Below are positions 1-5,972 of a stretch of 5,972 bases of DNA, one piece after another; the stretch's first letter is position 1; each line of letters starts with the position of its first letter. A program made the translations under genes and the position numbers. The notes under the pieces were generated by a model that saw nothing but the letters and a program-made list of their open reading frames with translations, searched no databases and had not been told where the DNA came from. The DNA comes from SIG673 sp045653945 (GTDB lineage Bacteria; Bacillota; Clostridia; Oscillospirales; CAG-272), in the NCBI GenBank assembly GCA_045653945.1, contig JAZOML010000020.1:1-5972 (forward strand), read 5' to 3'.

Positions 1-2704
1 GTTTCAAAACGAGATCATCGGCGCTAAGATCGGCCAGCTTTCTACCACCGAGTTTACTAACGTTGCTGTTCAGGTTAAGGATAACCAGTTCAGAGTATTC
101 GTTGACGGTGTTGATATGACCGGCTGGAAGCTCTTTATGTCTGAAAGTGCTAAGACTGCTTATGAAACTGCAGGCGGTGGATATACCGCAGACGGCGGAT
201 TTGCACTTACTCACGTAGCTTCTCACTACCGTGAGACAACCAGCGACTTCTTTGTACACGATAACACCACTCTCTACTACGGTGATGAGTTTATCGTAGG
301 CGATAGCAGTGCTTATCAGCTTTTCAATGCAAACACTGAGACTGGCTTTAAGTATGAAAACGGCGCTATCTACTACTATGAGGGCGGCGTAAAGGTTGCG
401 AACACGACCACCAAGGACGGCGTTCTCACAACCGATGAAAACGGTAAGGTATTCTGTGGCGAAAACGCAGTTACCAATATGAAGGACGTTTACACAGTTC
501 TTGGCAACGGCGACATTGTTCTCGTTGACGGAATTGTTGCTGGCTTCTATCAGGTAGGCAATAACAAGTACTTATACGACGGTGCTGAAAAGGCACGCAT
601 TGTTAATAATAAGGGCCCGTACACTTGGGGCAATATCGGATACGCATTTGATGAGTACGGTGTTGCAAGCCTCTTTAACGGTGTAGCAGGCGATAAGCTT
701 TACGTAGACGGTGTTCTTCAAACCGAGGATAGCGTAGAATCCTTTGCAACCAATAACCCTTTCTACTATAAGGGCTACTACTACTACATTAAACTTGATG
801 ATGCGGTAGACGGTCAGACAAACCTCTTCTTCGATGATTCCGGCGAGACCATAGTTATTAATAACACCGTATACGTATTCGACGGCTACAAGGCAACCAA
901 GGTTGCTGACTGCGTAATCGGCGACAAGTACTACAATGCAAACGGCGACCTCGTTAAGAAAGCGTTCTTTGAGGGACTTAACAAAAACGGCGAAACCGTT
1001 TGGTATCACGCTGATACTAACACCGGCAAACTTCTTACCGGTTGCGTATTTGACGGTACTGTTTGGTATTACTTCGCAGACGAAGACGCTGTTGAGCCTT
1101 ATGTTGGTGAAATTACTAATGGAGTATATAAGTACGACTTTGACGGTGATGCAAATACCGAGGATACTTACAGATTCTACCAAAACGCCGTACTCGTTAT
1201 GGACGAGGGTTATACCGGATACATCCCCGATGCCAATGGCGATCTCTACGTAACCACCACAACTGCTCCTGTTGAATACGATGATAAGTGGTACGTTGCA
1301 AAGGATGCAAATGCACCTTACGCCCTTATTCTTGCGGACGGCATTATTGGTGACGTTCTCTATGCAACCGGTGATATTGTTGAGGGAGATGCTGAAGGTG
1401 TAATTTACGCAAACGTTCTTAACGACCCCAAATACACCTTCGGTGATGCTTCTAAGGCAGCTCTTGAAGCTCTTGCAGGCAATAAGGACTACACCTCCAT
1501 TTACAAGTACGTTAACGGCAAGCTCGTTAAGGATACTGAAAACGTAAACGCAAACGGCGATAGAGCTTATGACTTTGGAACTGACTACGTTGGTACTCTC
1601 CGTGATAACTATGACAAGAGTGCTGATGATTACGTTTGGGTTGACGGTTATACCGTAACCGACGGTATCCACTTCGTAAGTGGCGTTGAAATGTACTTCA
1701 AGGACGGTAAGGCTTCCGCAGGTCAGGTTATGGACGATAAGGGTAACATTCACGACTTCGGTCCTGACGGTCTCAGAATTCCCTCTGAGAGTGGCGAGAT
1801 AGTCGACAAACCTCCTCATAGCGTAAAGGTAACTATTATGCTCAAGGACGGCGATACCGTAACAAGACTTGTATATAGAGAATTCTATCGTCTCTACGGT
1901 TCTTCCTACACATTTGTACCCGGTTGGTATAACTGCTACGGCTACACCATAACCGTTAACGGAGTTGAGGTTGACGGCAAGGCGGTAATTGAGGCTTCCG
2001 ATACAACTGATACCGAAATTGTTGTAACCTATGATTCTTCTATCGATGCTCACGTCTTTGTTCTCAAGTCTGATGAGTGCGTAGCTGCAACTTGCATGCA
2101 GGGCGGAAAGAACGTATACGTTTGTACCGCTTGCGCACGTGGCGGAAAATATGAGGAAAGCACCGATATAGATCCCGATAACCACAACCTCGATACAACA
2201 GTAACCCCTGCAACTCAAAGCTCGGTTGGTGTAATAAAAACCACCTGTAAAAACGGCTGTGACTACAAGGAGATCGTATATAGCCCAATGCTTGCTCATG
2301 CTAATACTCATACTCATACTTGGGTTGAGGTTGACGGTAGCAGAGTAGAGGCAACCTGTGGCGCAAACGGTGAGGTAAAATACACCTGTGATTGTGGAGC
2401 AGAGAAGACAGAAACTCTCTATGCAACAGGAAAGCATAACTACGTTTCCTTTGCAAGCACTGAGGCTACCTGCGCTCAGTACGGCTCAGTATCTTATATG
2501 TGTACCGAGTGTGATTCTGAATACGTAGTAGAAATTCCCTGCACTCACGACCACGTTGCAAATCCGAACACCGGCGTACAAATTCCCGATACCGATCCCG
2601 ATTACGACACCTTCGTTTACGATTGTGGCGTTTGCGGAAAGGCAGCGATAATCAACGAAAGAGTTCCCGTTACCGATGACGAGGACGATGACGAAAATCT
2701 GTAA
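1..2704 (+). CDS. Large surface-type repeat protein, 5'-truncated (Con A/LamG-like end, aromatic repeats, Cys/His repeats)
   Basis: The frame is open from the window edge (first full codon at base 2) to TAA at 2702-2704, giving 900 residues; the true start lies outside, so no signal peptide can be assessed. Residues about 1-87 resemble the last strands of a concanavalin-A/LamG-like fold (FTNVAVQVKDNQFRVFVDG, later DFFVHDNTTLYYG). Residues about 88-590 are rich in Tyr, Gly, Asp and Asn, with recurring units such as VAGDKLYVDG (228), VIGDKYYNANGD (305) and IIGDVLYATGD (448), reminiscent of cell-wall- or glucan-binding repeats. Residues about 607-680 form a likely beta domain, then a Cys/His repeat array (about 684-880) and an acidic tail (DDEDDDENL). 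No LPXTG motif, C-terminal membrane helix or SLH domain is visible in this part. A role in surface binding to glycan or host material is inference; the specific family is not recognised. It is probably the last gene of its transcript, since a terminator follows 8 bases after the stop. Confidence 0.85.
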   Translation, partial: FQNEIIGAKIGQLSTTEFTNVAVQVKDNQFRVFVDGVDMTGWKLFMSESAKTAYETAGGGYTADGGFALTHVASHYRETTSDFFVHDNTTLYYGDEFIVGDSSAYQLFNANTETGFKYENGAIYYYEGGVKVANTTTKDGVLTTDENGKVFCGENAVTNMKDVYTVLGNGDIVLVDGIVAGFYQVGNNKYLYDGAEKARIVNNKGPYTWGNIGYAFDEYGVASLFNGVAGDKLYVDGVLQTEDSVESFATNNPFYYKGYYYYIKLDDAVDGQTNLFFDDSGETIVINNTVYVFDGYKATKVADCVIGDKYYNANGDLVKKAFFEGLNKNGETVWYHADTNTGKLLTGCVFDGTVWYYFADEDAVEPYVGEITNGVYKYDFDGDANTEDTYRFYQNAVLVMDEGYTGYIPDANGDLYVTTTTAPVEYDDKWYVAKDANAPYALILADGIIGDVLYATGDIVEGDAEGVIYANVLNDPKYTFGDASKAALEALAGNKDYTSIYKYVNGKLVKDTENVNANGDRAYDFGTDYVGTLRDNYDKSADDYVWVDGYTVTDGIHFVSGVEMYFKDGKASAGQVMDDKGNIHDFGPDGLRIPSESGEIVDKPPHSVKVTIMLKDGDTVTRLVYREFYRLYGSSYTFVPGWYNCYGYTITVNGVEVDGKAVIEASDTTDTEIVVTYDSSIDAHVFVLKSDECVAATCMQGGKNVYVCTACARGGKYEESTDIDPDNHNLDTTVTPATQSSVGVIKTTCKNGCDYKEIVYSPMLAHANTHTHTWVEVDGSRVEATCGANGEVKYTCDCGAEKTETLYATGKHNYVSFASTEATCAQYGSVSYMCTECDSEYVVEIPCTHDHVANPNTGVQIPDTDPDYDTFVYDCGVCGKAAIINERVPVTDDEDDDENL
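2051..2635 (+). other. Cys/His repeat array within the surface protein
   Basis: This stretch encodes residues about 684-878 and contains repeated units of the form A-T-C-x3-G...C-x(1-3)-C. Cysteines fall at 698/708/711, 786/796/798 and 824/834/837. The first-to-second spacing is ten residues each time. A fourth unit (737-753) keeps the alignment but has Gln739 where the first Cys should be, followed by C749-x3-C753. A shortened last unit has only C875-x2-C878. His residues lie between units, including a His/Thr run (NTHTHTW) encoded by the 6-base repeat TACTCA at 2305-2320. Similar units occur in surface proteins of gut Clostridia. Metal binding (a zinc-ribbon-like knuckle) or disulphide bonding are both possible, and the sequence does not decide between them. 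Confidence 0.7.
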
Positions 2705-2712
2705 CTAACAAT

Positions 2713-2747
2713 AAAAAGAGCCGAGGCATACGCCTTGGCTCTTTTTT
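2713..2747 (+). terminator. Intrinsic terminator after the surface-protein gene
   Basis: An 11-bp stem (2717-2727 with 2732-2742, one G-U pair) encloses the 4-base loop ATAC and is followed by a T6 run. A short A-run before the stem extends the pairing into the T tract. It begins 8 bases after the TAA and separates the surface-protein gene from the proS promoter. Confidence 0.93.
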
Positions 2748-2759
2748 ACATTAAAACCC

Positions 2760-2788
2760 TTGACAAAACGGTAAAGTAAATGTATAAT
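2760..2788 (+). promoter_or_regulatory. Consensus housekeeping (sigma-70/SigA-type) promoter for proS
   Basis: A perfect -35 box TTGACA (2760-2765) and a perfect -10 box TATAAT (2783-2788) are separated by exactly 17 bases. Transcription should start near 2794-2796, leaving a leader of about 33-35 bases before the proS ATG. A second TATAAT at 2789-2794 is too far from the -35 box (23 bases) to be used with it. The leader is too short for a T-box, so none regulates proS here. Confidence 0.92.
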
Positions 2789-2816
2789 TATAATGATAAA
2801 TTATGATTACTTACCT

Positions 2817-2821
2817 AGGAG
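2817..2821 (+). promoter_or_regulatory. Ribosome binding site of proS
   Basis: AGGAG lies 7 bases before the ATG at 2829. It settles the start codon: the in-frame ATG at 2793 overlaps the expected transcription start, has no Shine-Dalgarno sequence and would add 12 residues not expected in the family. Confidence 0.92.
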
Positions 2822-2828
2822 ATACAAA

Positions 2829-4268
2829 ATGGCACAGGATAAGAAAATGGTAAAAGAAATTACGTCTATGGACGAGGATTTCGCAAAATGGTACACTGAT
2901 ATATGTAAAAAGGCGGACTTGATTGATTATAGCTCGGTTAAGGGGTGTATGATTATCCGTCCTTACGGATATGCAATTTGGGAGAATATTCAAAGCATAC
3001 TTGATAGTCGCTTCAAGGCAAAGGGACACGAAAACGTATATATGCCTATGTTTATTCCCGAAAGCCTTCTTCAAAAGGAAAAGGACCACGTTGCAGGCTT
3101 TGCACCGGAGGTTGCATGGGTAACACACGGTGGTAGCGAAAAGCTCACTGAACGCCTTTGTGTACGTCCTACCTCGGAAACGCTTTTCTGTGAGCACTTT
3201 GCTAACGTAATACACTCATACCGCGACCTGCCTAAGCTTTATAACCAGTGGTGTAGCGTTGTAAGATGGGAAAAGACCACCCGTCCCTTCCTTCGCGCAA
3301 GAGAGTTCCTTTGGCAGGAGGGACACACAATGCACGCAAGCGCACAGGAGGCTATTGACGAAACCGTTCAGCAGCTTAACGTGTACGCCGATTTCTTTGA
3401 AAACGACCTCGCTATTCCCGTAATTAAGGGAAGAAAGACCGAAAGCGATAAGTTTGCAGGAGCTGAGGCTACCTACGCTATCGAGGCTCTTATGCACGAC
3501 GGTAAGGCTCTTCAGGCTGCAACCTCGCACTACTTTGGCGACGGCTTTGCAAAGGCTTTTGATATCACATTTACCGATAAGGAAAATAAGACACAGTATC
3601 CTCACCAGACATCTTGGGGAAGCACTACGCGTATGATTGGCGCTATTATAATGTCTCACGGTGATGACAACGGACTTGTTCTTCCCCCTGCAGTTGCACC
3701 TATTCAGGTTGTAATTCTTCCTATTGCTCAGCACAAAGAGGGCGTTCTTGATAAGGCAAACGAGCTTAAGGACAGACTTTTAGGTAAATTCAGAGTTAAG
3801 CTTGACGATAGCGATAACTCTCCCGGTTGGAAGTTTGCGGAATACGAGATGAAGGGTGTACCTGTACGCCTTGAAATCGGTCCCCGTGATATTGAAAACA
3901 ACGTATGTGTTCTCGTTACAAGACACAATAGAGAAAAGACGGTTGTATCTCTTGATAACCTCGAAGAGGAAATTGCGAAGAAACTCGCAGAGGTACGTCA
4001 GGGTATCTACGATAAGGCTCTTGCAAATATGGAAAAGAGAACCTATCGTTGCACCTCTCTTGATGAAATCAAGACTGCTCTTGCTGAAAACGGCGACGGC
4101 TTTGTAAAGGCTATGTGGTGCGGTGAGGAAGAGTGCGAGGATAACGTCAAGGCTGAAACGGGCGTTGGCTCTCGTTGTATTCCTCTTATTCAGGATGCAT
4201 TTGCCGACAAGTGTGTTTGCTGCGGCAAGCCCGCTAAACACGAGGTTCTCTGGGCTATCGCCTACTAA
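2829..4268 (+). CDS. proS: Prolyl-tRNA synthetase, archaeal/eukaryote-like type (ProRS type 3)
   Basis: This 479-residue cytoplasmic class II aminoacyl-tRNA synthetase charges tRNA-Pro with proline using ATP. Visible landmarks are motif 1 around residues 46-78, the RPTSE loop (113-117), motif 2 from R146 (RWE..TRPFLRAREFLWQEGHT) and motif 3 around 262-287 (TSWG, R268, HGDDNGLVLPP). The anticodon-binding domain starts near residue 290 (PIQVVILPIA). A C-terminal zinc-type domain follows, with C431-x4-C436 and C462-x2-C465 and an extra C464. The chain ends in Tyr479, the C-terminal Tyr typical of this type. The gap between motifs 2 and 3 is only about 90 residues, so the editing (INS) domain of the E. 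coli-type enzyme is absent. Length matches the family, and nothing looks broken. It is transcribed alone from its own consensus promoter. Confidence 0.97.
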   Translation: MAQDKKMVKEITSMDEDFAKWYTDICKKADLIDYSSVKGCMIIRPYGYAIWENIQSILDSRFKAKGHENVYMPMFIPESLLQKEKDHVAGFAPEVAWVTHGGSEKLTERLCVRPTSETLFCEHFANVIHSYRDLPKLYNQWCSVVRWEKTTRPFLRAREFLWQEGHTMHASAQEAIDETVQQLNVYADFFENDLAIPVIKGRKTESDKFAGAEATYAIEALMHDGKALQAATSHYFGDGFAKAFDITFTDKENKTQYPHQTSWGSTTRMIGAIIMSHGDDNGLVLPPAVAPIQVVILPIAQHKEGVLDKANELKDRLLGKFRVKLDDSDNSPGWKFAEYEMKGVPVRLEIGPRDIENNVCVLVTRHNREKTVVSLDNLEEEIAKKLAEVRQGIYDKALANMEKRTYRCTSLDEIKTALAENGDGFVKAMWCGEEECEDNVKAETGVGSRCIPLIQDAFADKCVCCGKPAKHEVLWAIAY

Positions 4269-4273
4269 ACTTA

Positions 4274-4456
4274 GAAAAATTCCGCAATACTGCGTTTCAT
4301 CCTTGGGTGCGGCTCGACTTACGGTAAGTAAGCCTTCGCCTTGCGCCCTGCGTCGCGCCTTGTCTTGCAAAATTTTTCGTCGTTTAGCTATGGATTGAAA
4401 ATTCCGCAATACTGGCAGGCACGCGCCTGCAGGCGTAAAGGGCTCCCGCCCGTAGC
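4274..4456. repeat. GC-rich, hairpin-forming intergenic repeat after proS
   Basis: This non-coding segment starts 5 bases after the proS stop. A 17-base direct repeat (AAAATTCCGCAATACTG) occurs at 4276-4292 and 4398-4414. The arm at 4365-4378 is an inverted match to 4274-4287 at 12 of 14 positions, and also to 4397-4409. Between the arms, 39 of 60 bases (4301-4360) are G or C, and CTTACGGTAAG (4318-4328) is a palindrome. The right part holds the hairpin GCAGGC-ACGC-GCCTGC (4415-4430), the 12-base palindrome CGCCTGCAGGCG (4424-4435) and the small hairpin GGGC-TCCC-GCCC (4440-4451). It resembles dispersed REP- or MITE-like intergenic repeats of Clostridia, but copy number elsewhere in the genome cannot be seen here. 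No convincing gene lies in it; short open frames lack ribosome binding sites. Confidence 0.6.
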
Positions 4457-4473
4457 ACAACTTTAACTAAAAC

Positions 4474-4507
4474 AAAAAAGCAGTGATTTTAAATCACTGC
4501 TTTTTTT
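4474..4507. terminator. Bidirectional intrinsic terminator between proS and the oxidoreductase gene
   Basis: The inverted repeat GCAGTGAT (4480-4487) / ATCACTGC (4493-4500) has a 5-base loop and is flanked by A6 on the left and T7 on the right, so it gives a U-tract on either strand. It lies 2 bases beyond the minus-strand oxidoreductase stop and 205 bases beyond the proS stop. It therefore probably ends both convergent transcripts. Confidence 0.93.
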
Positions 4508-4509
4508 AT

Positions 4510-5493
4510 TTATTTTACAGTTAAAACAACCTTTCCGACGTTTTTGCCCTTGTAGAGAATATCGTGCGCCGCCTCTGCCTCAGTTATTGGAAGAACTGCG
4601 TGAATGGTGGGCTTTACCTCGCCGCTTTCAATTTTCGGGAAAACATTGCTTACAAGCTCGGCAAGAATTTGAGCCTTTACCGACGGAGCTCTTGAACGGA
4701 GTGTGCTACCGATTATACGGACGTTGCGAACGTATATGTTTTTGAGGTCTATCTCGGTTTTCTGACCTGCAAGAGCGGCAATCATAATCCACCTTGCTCC
4801 GTGGGTAAGGTAGTGGATACATTTGCCCATAATCTCACCGCCAAGACAGTCAATAGCCACGTCAACGCCGTGTCCAGCATCAAGCTCCTCTTTGAGCACA
4901 AGCGATATGTCCTCTTTTGTTGTAACAACAACACGGTCTGCGTTAAGATGCCCAATAGATGCGGCAATCTCATCGGTAAGAACGGTAGTGATAACTCTTG
5001 CACCGAAAGCCTTTGCCATAGGAATAATAACGCTTGCAAGTCCACTTGCGCCTGCGTTCATAAGCAGGGTGTTGCCCTCTTTAAGTCCACCTTCCATAAA
5101 AAGATTAAGGTAAGCGGTAGCAAATGCCTCGGGAATAGCGGCGGCCTCAACCATTGAGCAATTTTTAGGTACAGGCATAAGCATATCGTATTTGACCGCA
5201 ACGTATTCGGCATAACCGCCGCCGCCAAGCAGGGCACAAACCTTATCGCCTATTTTCCAGCTTGATTTTGCTTTAGCCTCATCGCCCATTTTAGTGATAA
5301 CACCCGCAACTTCAAGACCCATCCATTCAGGACAACCGGGAGGGGGCGGATAGTCGCCTTCTCTTTGCATAAGGTCGGCTCTATTAAGAGCTGCGGCGTG
5401 GATTTCAACCAAAACCTCGTCGCTCTTTATTATCGGGTTAGGAACTTCGTCCCAACGGAGTGAACGGTCGTCGTTTACAAGTATAGCTTTCAT
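4510..5493 (-). CDS. Zinc-free quinone oxidoreductase, PIG3-like (MDR superfamily)
   Basis: This 327-residue protein belongs to the medium-chain dehydrogenase/reductase superfamily. It most resembles the PIG3/TP53I3-type NAD(P)H quinone oxidoreductases, which are of similar length. The GroES-like N-terminal part contains ALNRADLMQREGDYPPPPG (residues 36-54) and GLEVAGVI (59-66). The Rossmann part begins with the cofactor loop AGASGL (147-152), and the family signature GSTLRSR is at 262-268. No structural-zinc cysteine cluster is present. The usual AGASGVG loop reads AGASGLA here, so the last Gly is Ala153; cofactor use may be normal or altered. The family reduces quinones or related carbonyls with NADPH, but the real substrate is unknown. 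The ATG at 5493 is preceded by GAGGG. It follows the hydrolase gene by 10 bases, so the two are probably cotranscribed. Confidence 0.92.
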   Translation of the reverse strand: MKAILVNDDRSLRWDEVPNPIIKSDEVLVEIHAAALNRADLMQREGDYPPPPGCPEWMGLEVAGVITKMGDEAKAKSSWKIGDKVCALLGGGGYAEYVAVKYDMLMPVPKNCSMVEAAAIPEAFATAYLNLFMEGGLKEGNTLLMNAGASGLASVIIPMAKAFGARVITTVLTDEIAASIGHLNADRVVVTTKEDISLVLKEELDAGHGVDVAIDCLGGEIMGKCIHYLTHGARWIMIAALAGQKTEIDLKNIYVRNVRIIGSTLRSRAPSVKAQILAELVSNVFPKIESGEVKPTIHAVLPITEAEAAHDILYKGKNVGKVVLTVK

Positions 5494-5500
5494 ATTATTT

Positions 5501-5505
5501 CCCTC
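5501..5505 (-). promoter_or_regulatory. Ribosome binding site of the oxidoreductase, overlapping the upstream stop codon
   Basis: Read on the minus strand, GAGGG lies 7 bases before the ATG at 5493. It shares two bases with the TGA (5506-5504) of the upstream hydrolase gene, so ribosomes ending there sit on this site. That layout favours translational coupling. Confidence 0.85.
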
Positions 5506-5972
5506 ATTTTACGTATTTTTTGCATTCATTCAGACAGTTAAGTATATTTTCCCTGCCAATCATACGGTTTTTGTACCACGGCTCGTATTCGTGAGAAAAT
5601 AGCAGTGTATTTATTCTTTGGTCAGCTCTGATTTTTTTAAGCGTTTCAAAGTATCCGCTTTTCGTTTCAAGCGAGCAACGGAACATACCTATTCCCGCTC
5701 CTTGAAGACCGTCTCCTGTAATCAGCGTTCCGTCATTTGCATCAAAAACGCCGATAAAGTCCTCTGTATGACCTGCAAGCGGATATGTGCAAATTCCATC
5801 GTCAAAGTCGGTTACACCCGTAACAATTTTTATATCGGGAGCAAGAGTTAAAACGGTGTCAAGTCCGCCTGCGTGGTCGGAGTGCCTGTGTGTTACTACC
5901 AACGCATTTATATCGCATAAATTATATCCAAGCTCTTTCAGTGCGGGAACAATATAATTTTTAACGTCGCTT
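5504..5972 (-). CDS. Metallo-beta-lactamase-fold hydrolase, N-terminus outside the window
   Basis: The frame is open from the right window edge to TGA at 5506-5504, giving 155 visible residues. A TTG at 5902 is not the start: the frame and the fold continue upstream of it (KNYIVPALKELGYNLCDINALVVTH). The metal-binding motif H-x-H-x-D-H is complete at visible residues 28-33 (THRHSDHAGG). It is followed by GHT (His68), LITGDGL (Asp87) and LLFSHEYEPW (His127), the remaining ligands expected for a two-metal hydrolase of this fold. The missing N-terminal part would carry the first beta strands. The superfamily includes glyoxalase II, lactonases, RNases and many uncharacterised enzymes. The sequence does not identify the substrate. 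It is the upstream partner of the PIG3-like oxidoreductase; the operon promoter lies beyond the window. Confidence 0.9.
   Translation of the reverse strand, partial: SDVKNYIVPALKELGYNLCDINALVVTHRHSDHAGGLDTVLTLAPDIKIVTGVTDFDDGICTYPLAGHTEDFIGVFDANDGTLITGDGLQGAGIGMFRCSLETKSGYFETLKKIRADQRINTLLFSHEYEPWYKNRMIGRENILNCLNECKKYVK

Noticed and set aside
572..2437. A 621-codon open frame on the minus strand inside the surface-protein gene
   Set aside because: It is in register with the sense codons, so it stays open simply because the real gene avoids TTA, CTA and TCA codons over this stretch; it ends where a sense TTA codon occurs (569-571). Its translation is Cys/Val/Ile-rich without any recognisable domain, and the sense strand has clear domains and repeats.
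2789..2828. T-box or other leader regulation of proS
   Set aside because: The leader from the expected transcription start to the ATG is only about 35 bases, too short for a T-box specifier and antiterminator.
4123..4398. A 91-codon plus-strand frame running from inside proS into the intergenic repeat
   Set aside because: Its first half is proS in another frame and the second half is repeat DNA. It has no ribosome binding site and an Arg/Ser/Leu-rich translation typical of noise.
4276..4414. CRISPR-like repeats
   Set aside because: There are only two direct copies, 122 bases apart, with a third copy inverted. There is no regular spacing and there are no cas genes.
2811..4460. Several minus-strand open frames opposite proS
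   Set aside because: proS is complete and has its own promoter, ribosome binding site and all family motifs. The opposing frames have no domain or Shine-Dalgarno support.
4269..4509. Possible tRNA, riboswitch or small RNA gene after proS
   Set aside because: The hairpins do not form a cloverleaf, no known riboswitch core is recognisable, and no promoter is visible within the segment. Repeat DNA explains it better.

Overview
The window looks like part of a chromosome from an anaerobic, probably gut-dwelling Firmicute of the class Clostridia. Three things suggest this: moderate GC content with T/A-rich regulatory DNA, a sigma-70/SigA-type consensus promoter with strong AGGAG/GAGGG ribosome binding sites, and an archaeal/eukaryote-type prolyl-tRNA synthetase of the kind common in Clostridia. 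The large surface-type protein, with aromatic repeats and Cys/His repeats, also fits. This placement is inferred from gene content, not from a marker comparison.

Layout. Positions 1-2704 (+) hold the last 900 codons of a large, probably exported protein whose N-terminus lies outside the window. In order it has the end of a concanavalin-A/LamG-like fold, about 500 residues of Tyr/Gly/Asp-rich repeats, one beta-rich domain, a Cys/His repeat array and an acidic tail. A strong intrinsic terminator (2713-2747) closes it. Next come a consensus promoter (2760-2788), a ribosome binding site and proS (2829-4268, +). The 241 bases after proS contain no gene. They hold a GC-rich, hairpin-rich intergenic repeat (4274-4456) and a bidirectional terminator (4474-4507) shared with the convergent minus-strand genes. 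On the minus strand a metallo-beta-lactamase-fold hydrolase (5972-5504, N-terminus cut off) is followed after 10 bases by a PIG3-like quinone oxidoreductase (5493-4510). These two read as one operon.

The three transcription units have no obvious shared function: a surface protein, a housekeeping translation enzyme, and a small hydrolase/oxidoreductase operon. I found no sign of a defence system, CRISPR array, transposase, phage gene, tRNA or rRNA. The two most unusual parts are the Cys/His repeat array of the surface protein, which has a constant C-x9-C spacing, and the intergenic repeat after proS, in which one central arm can pair with either of two flanking copies. I do not see a new multi-gene system.
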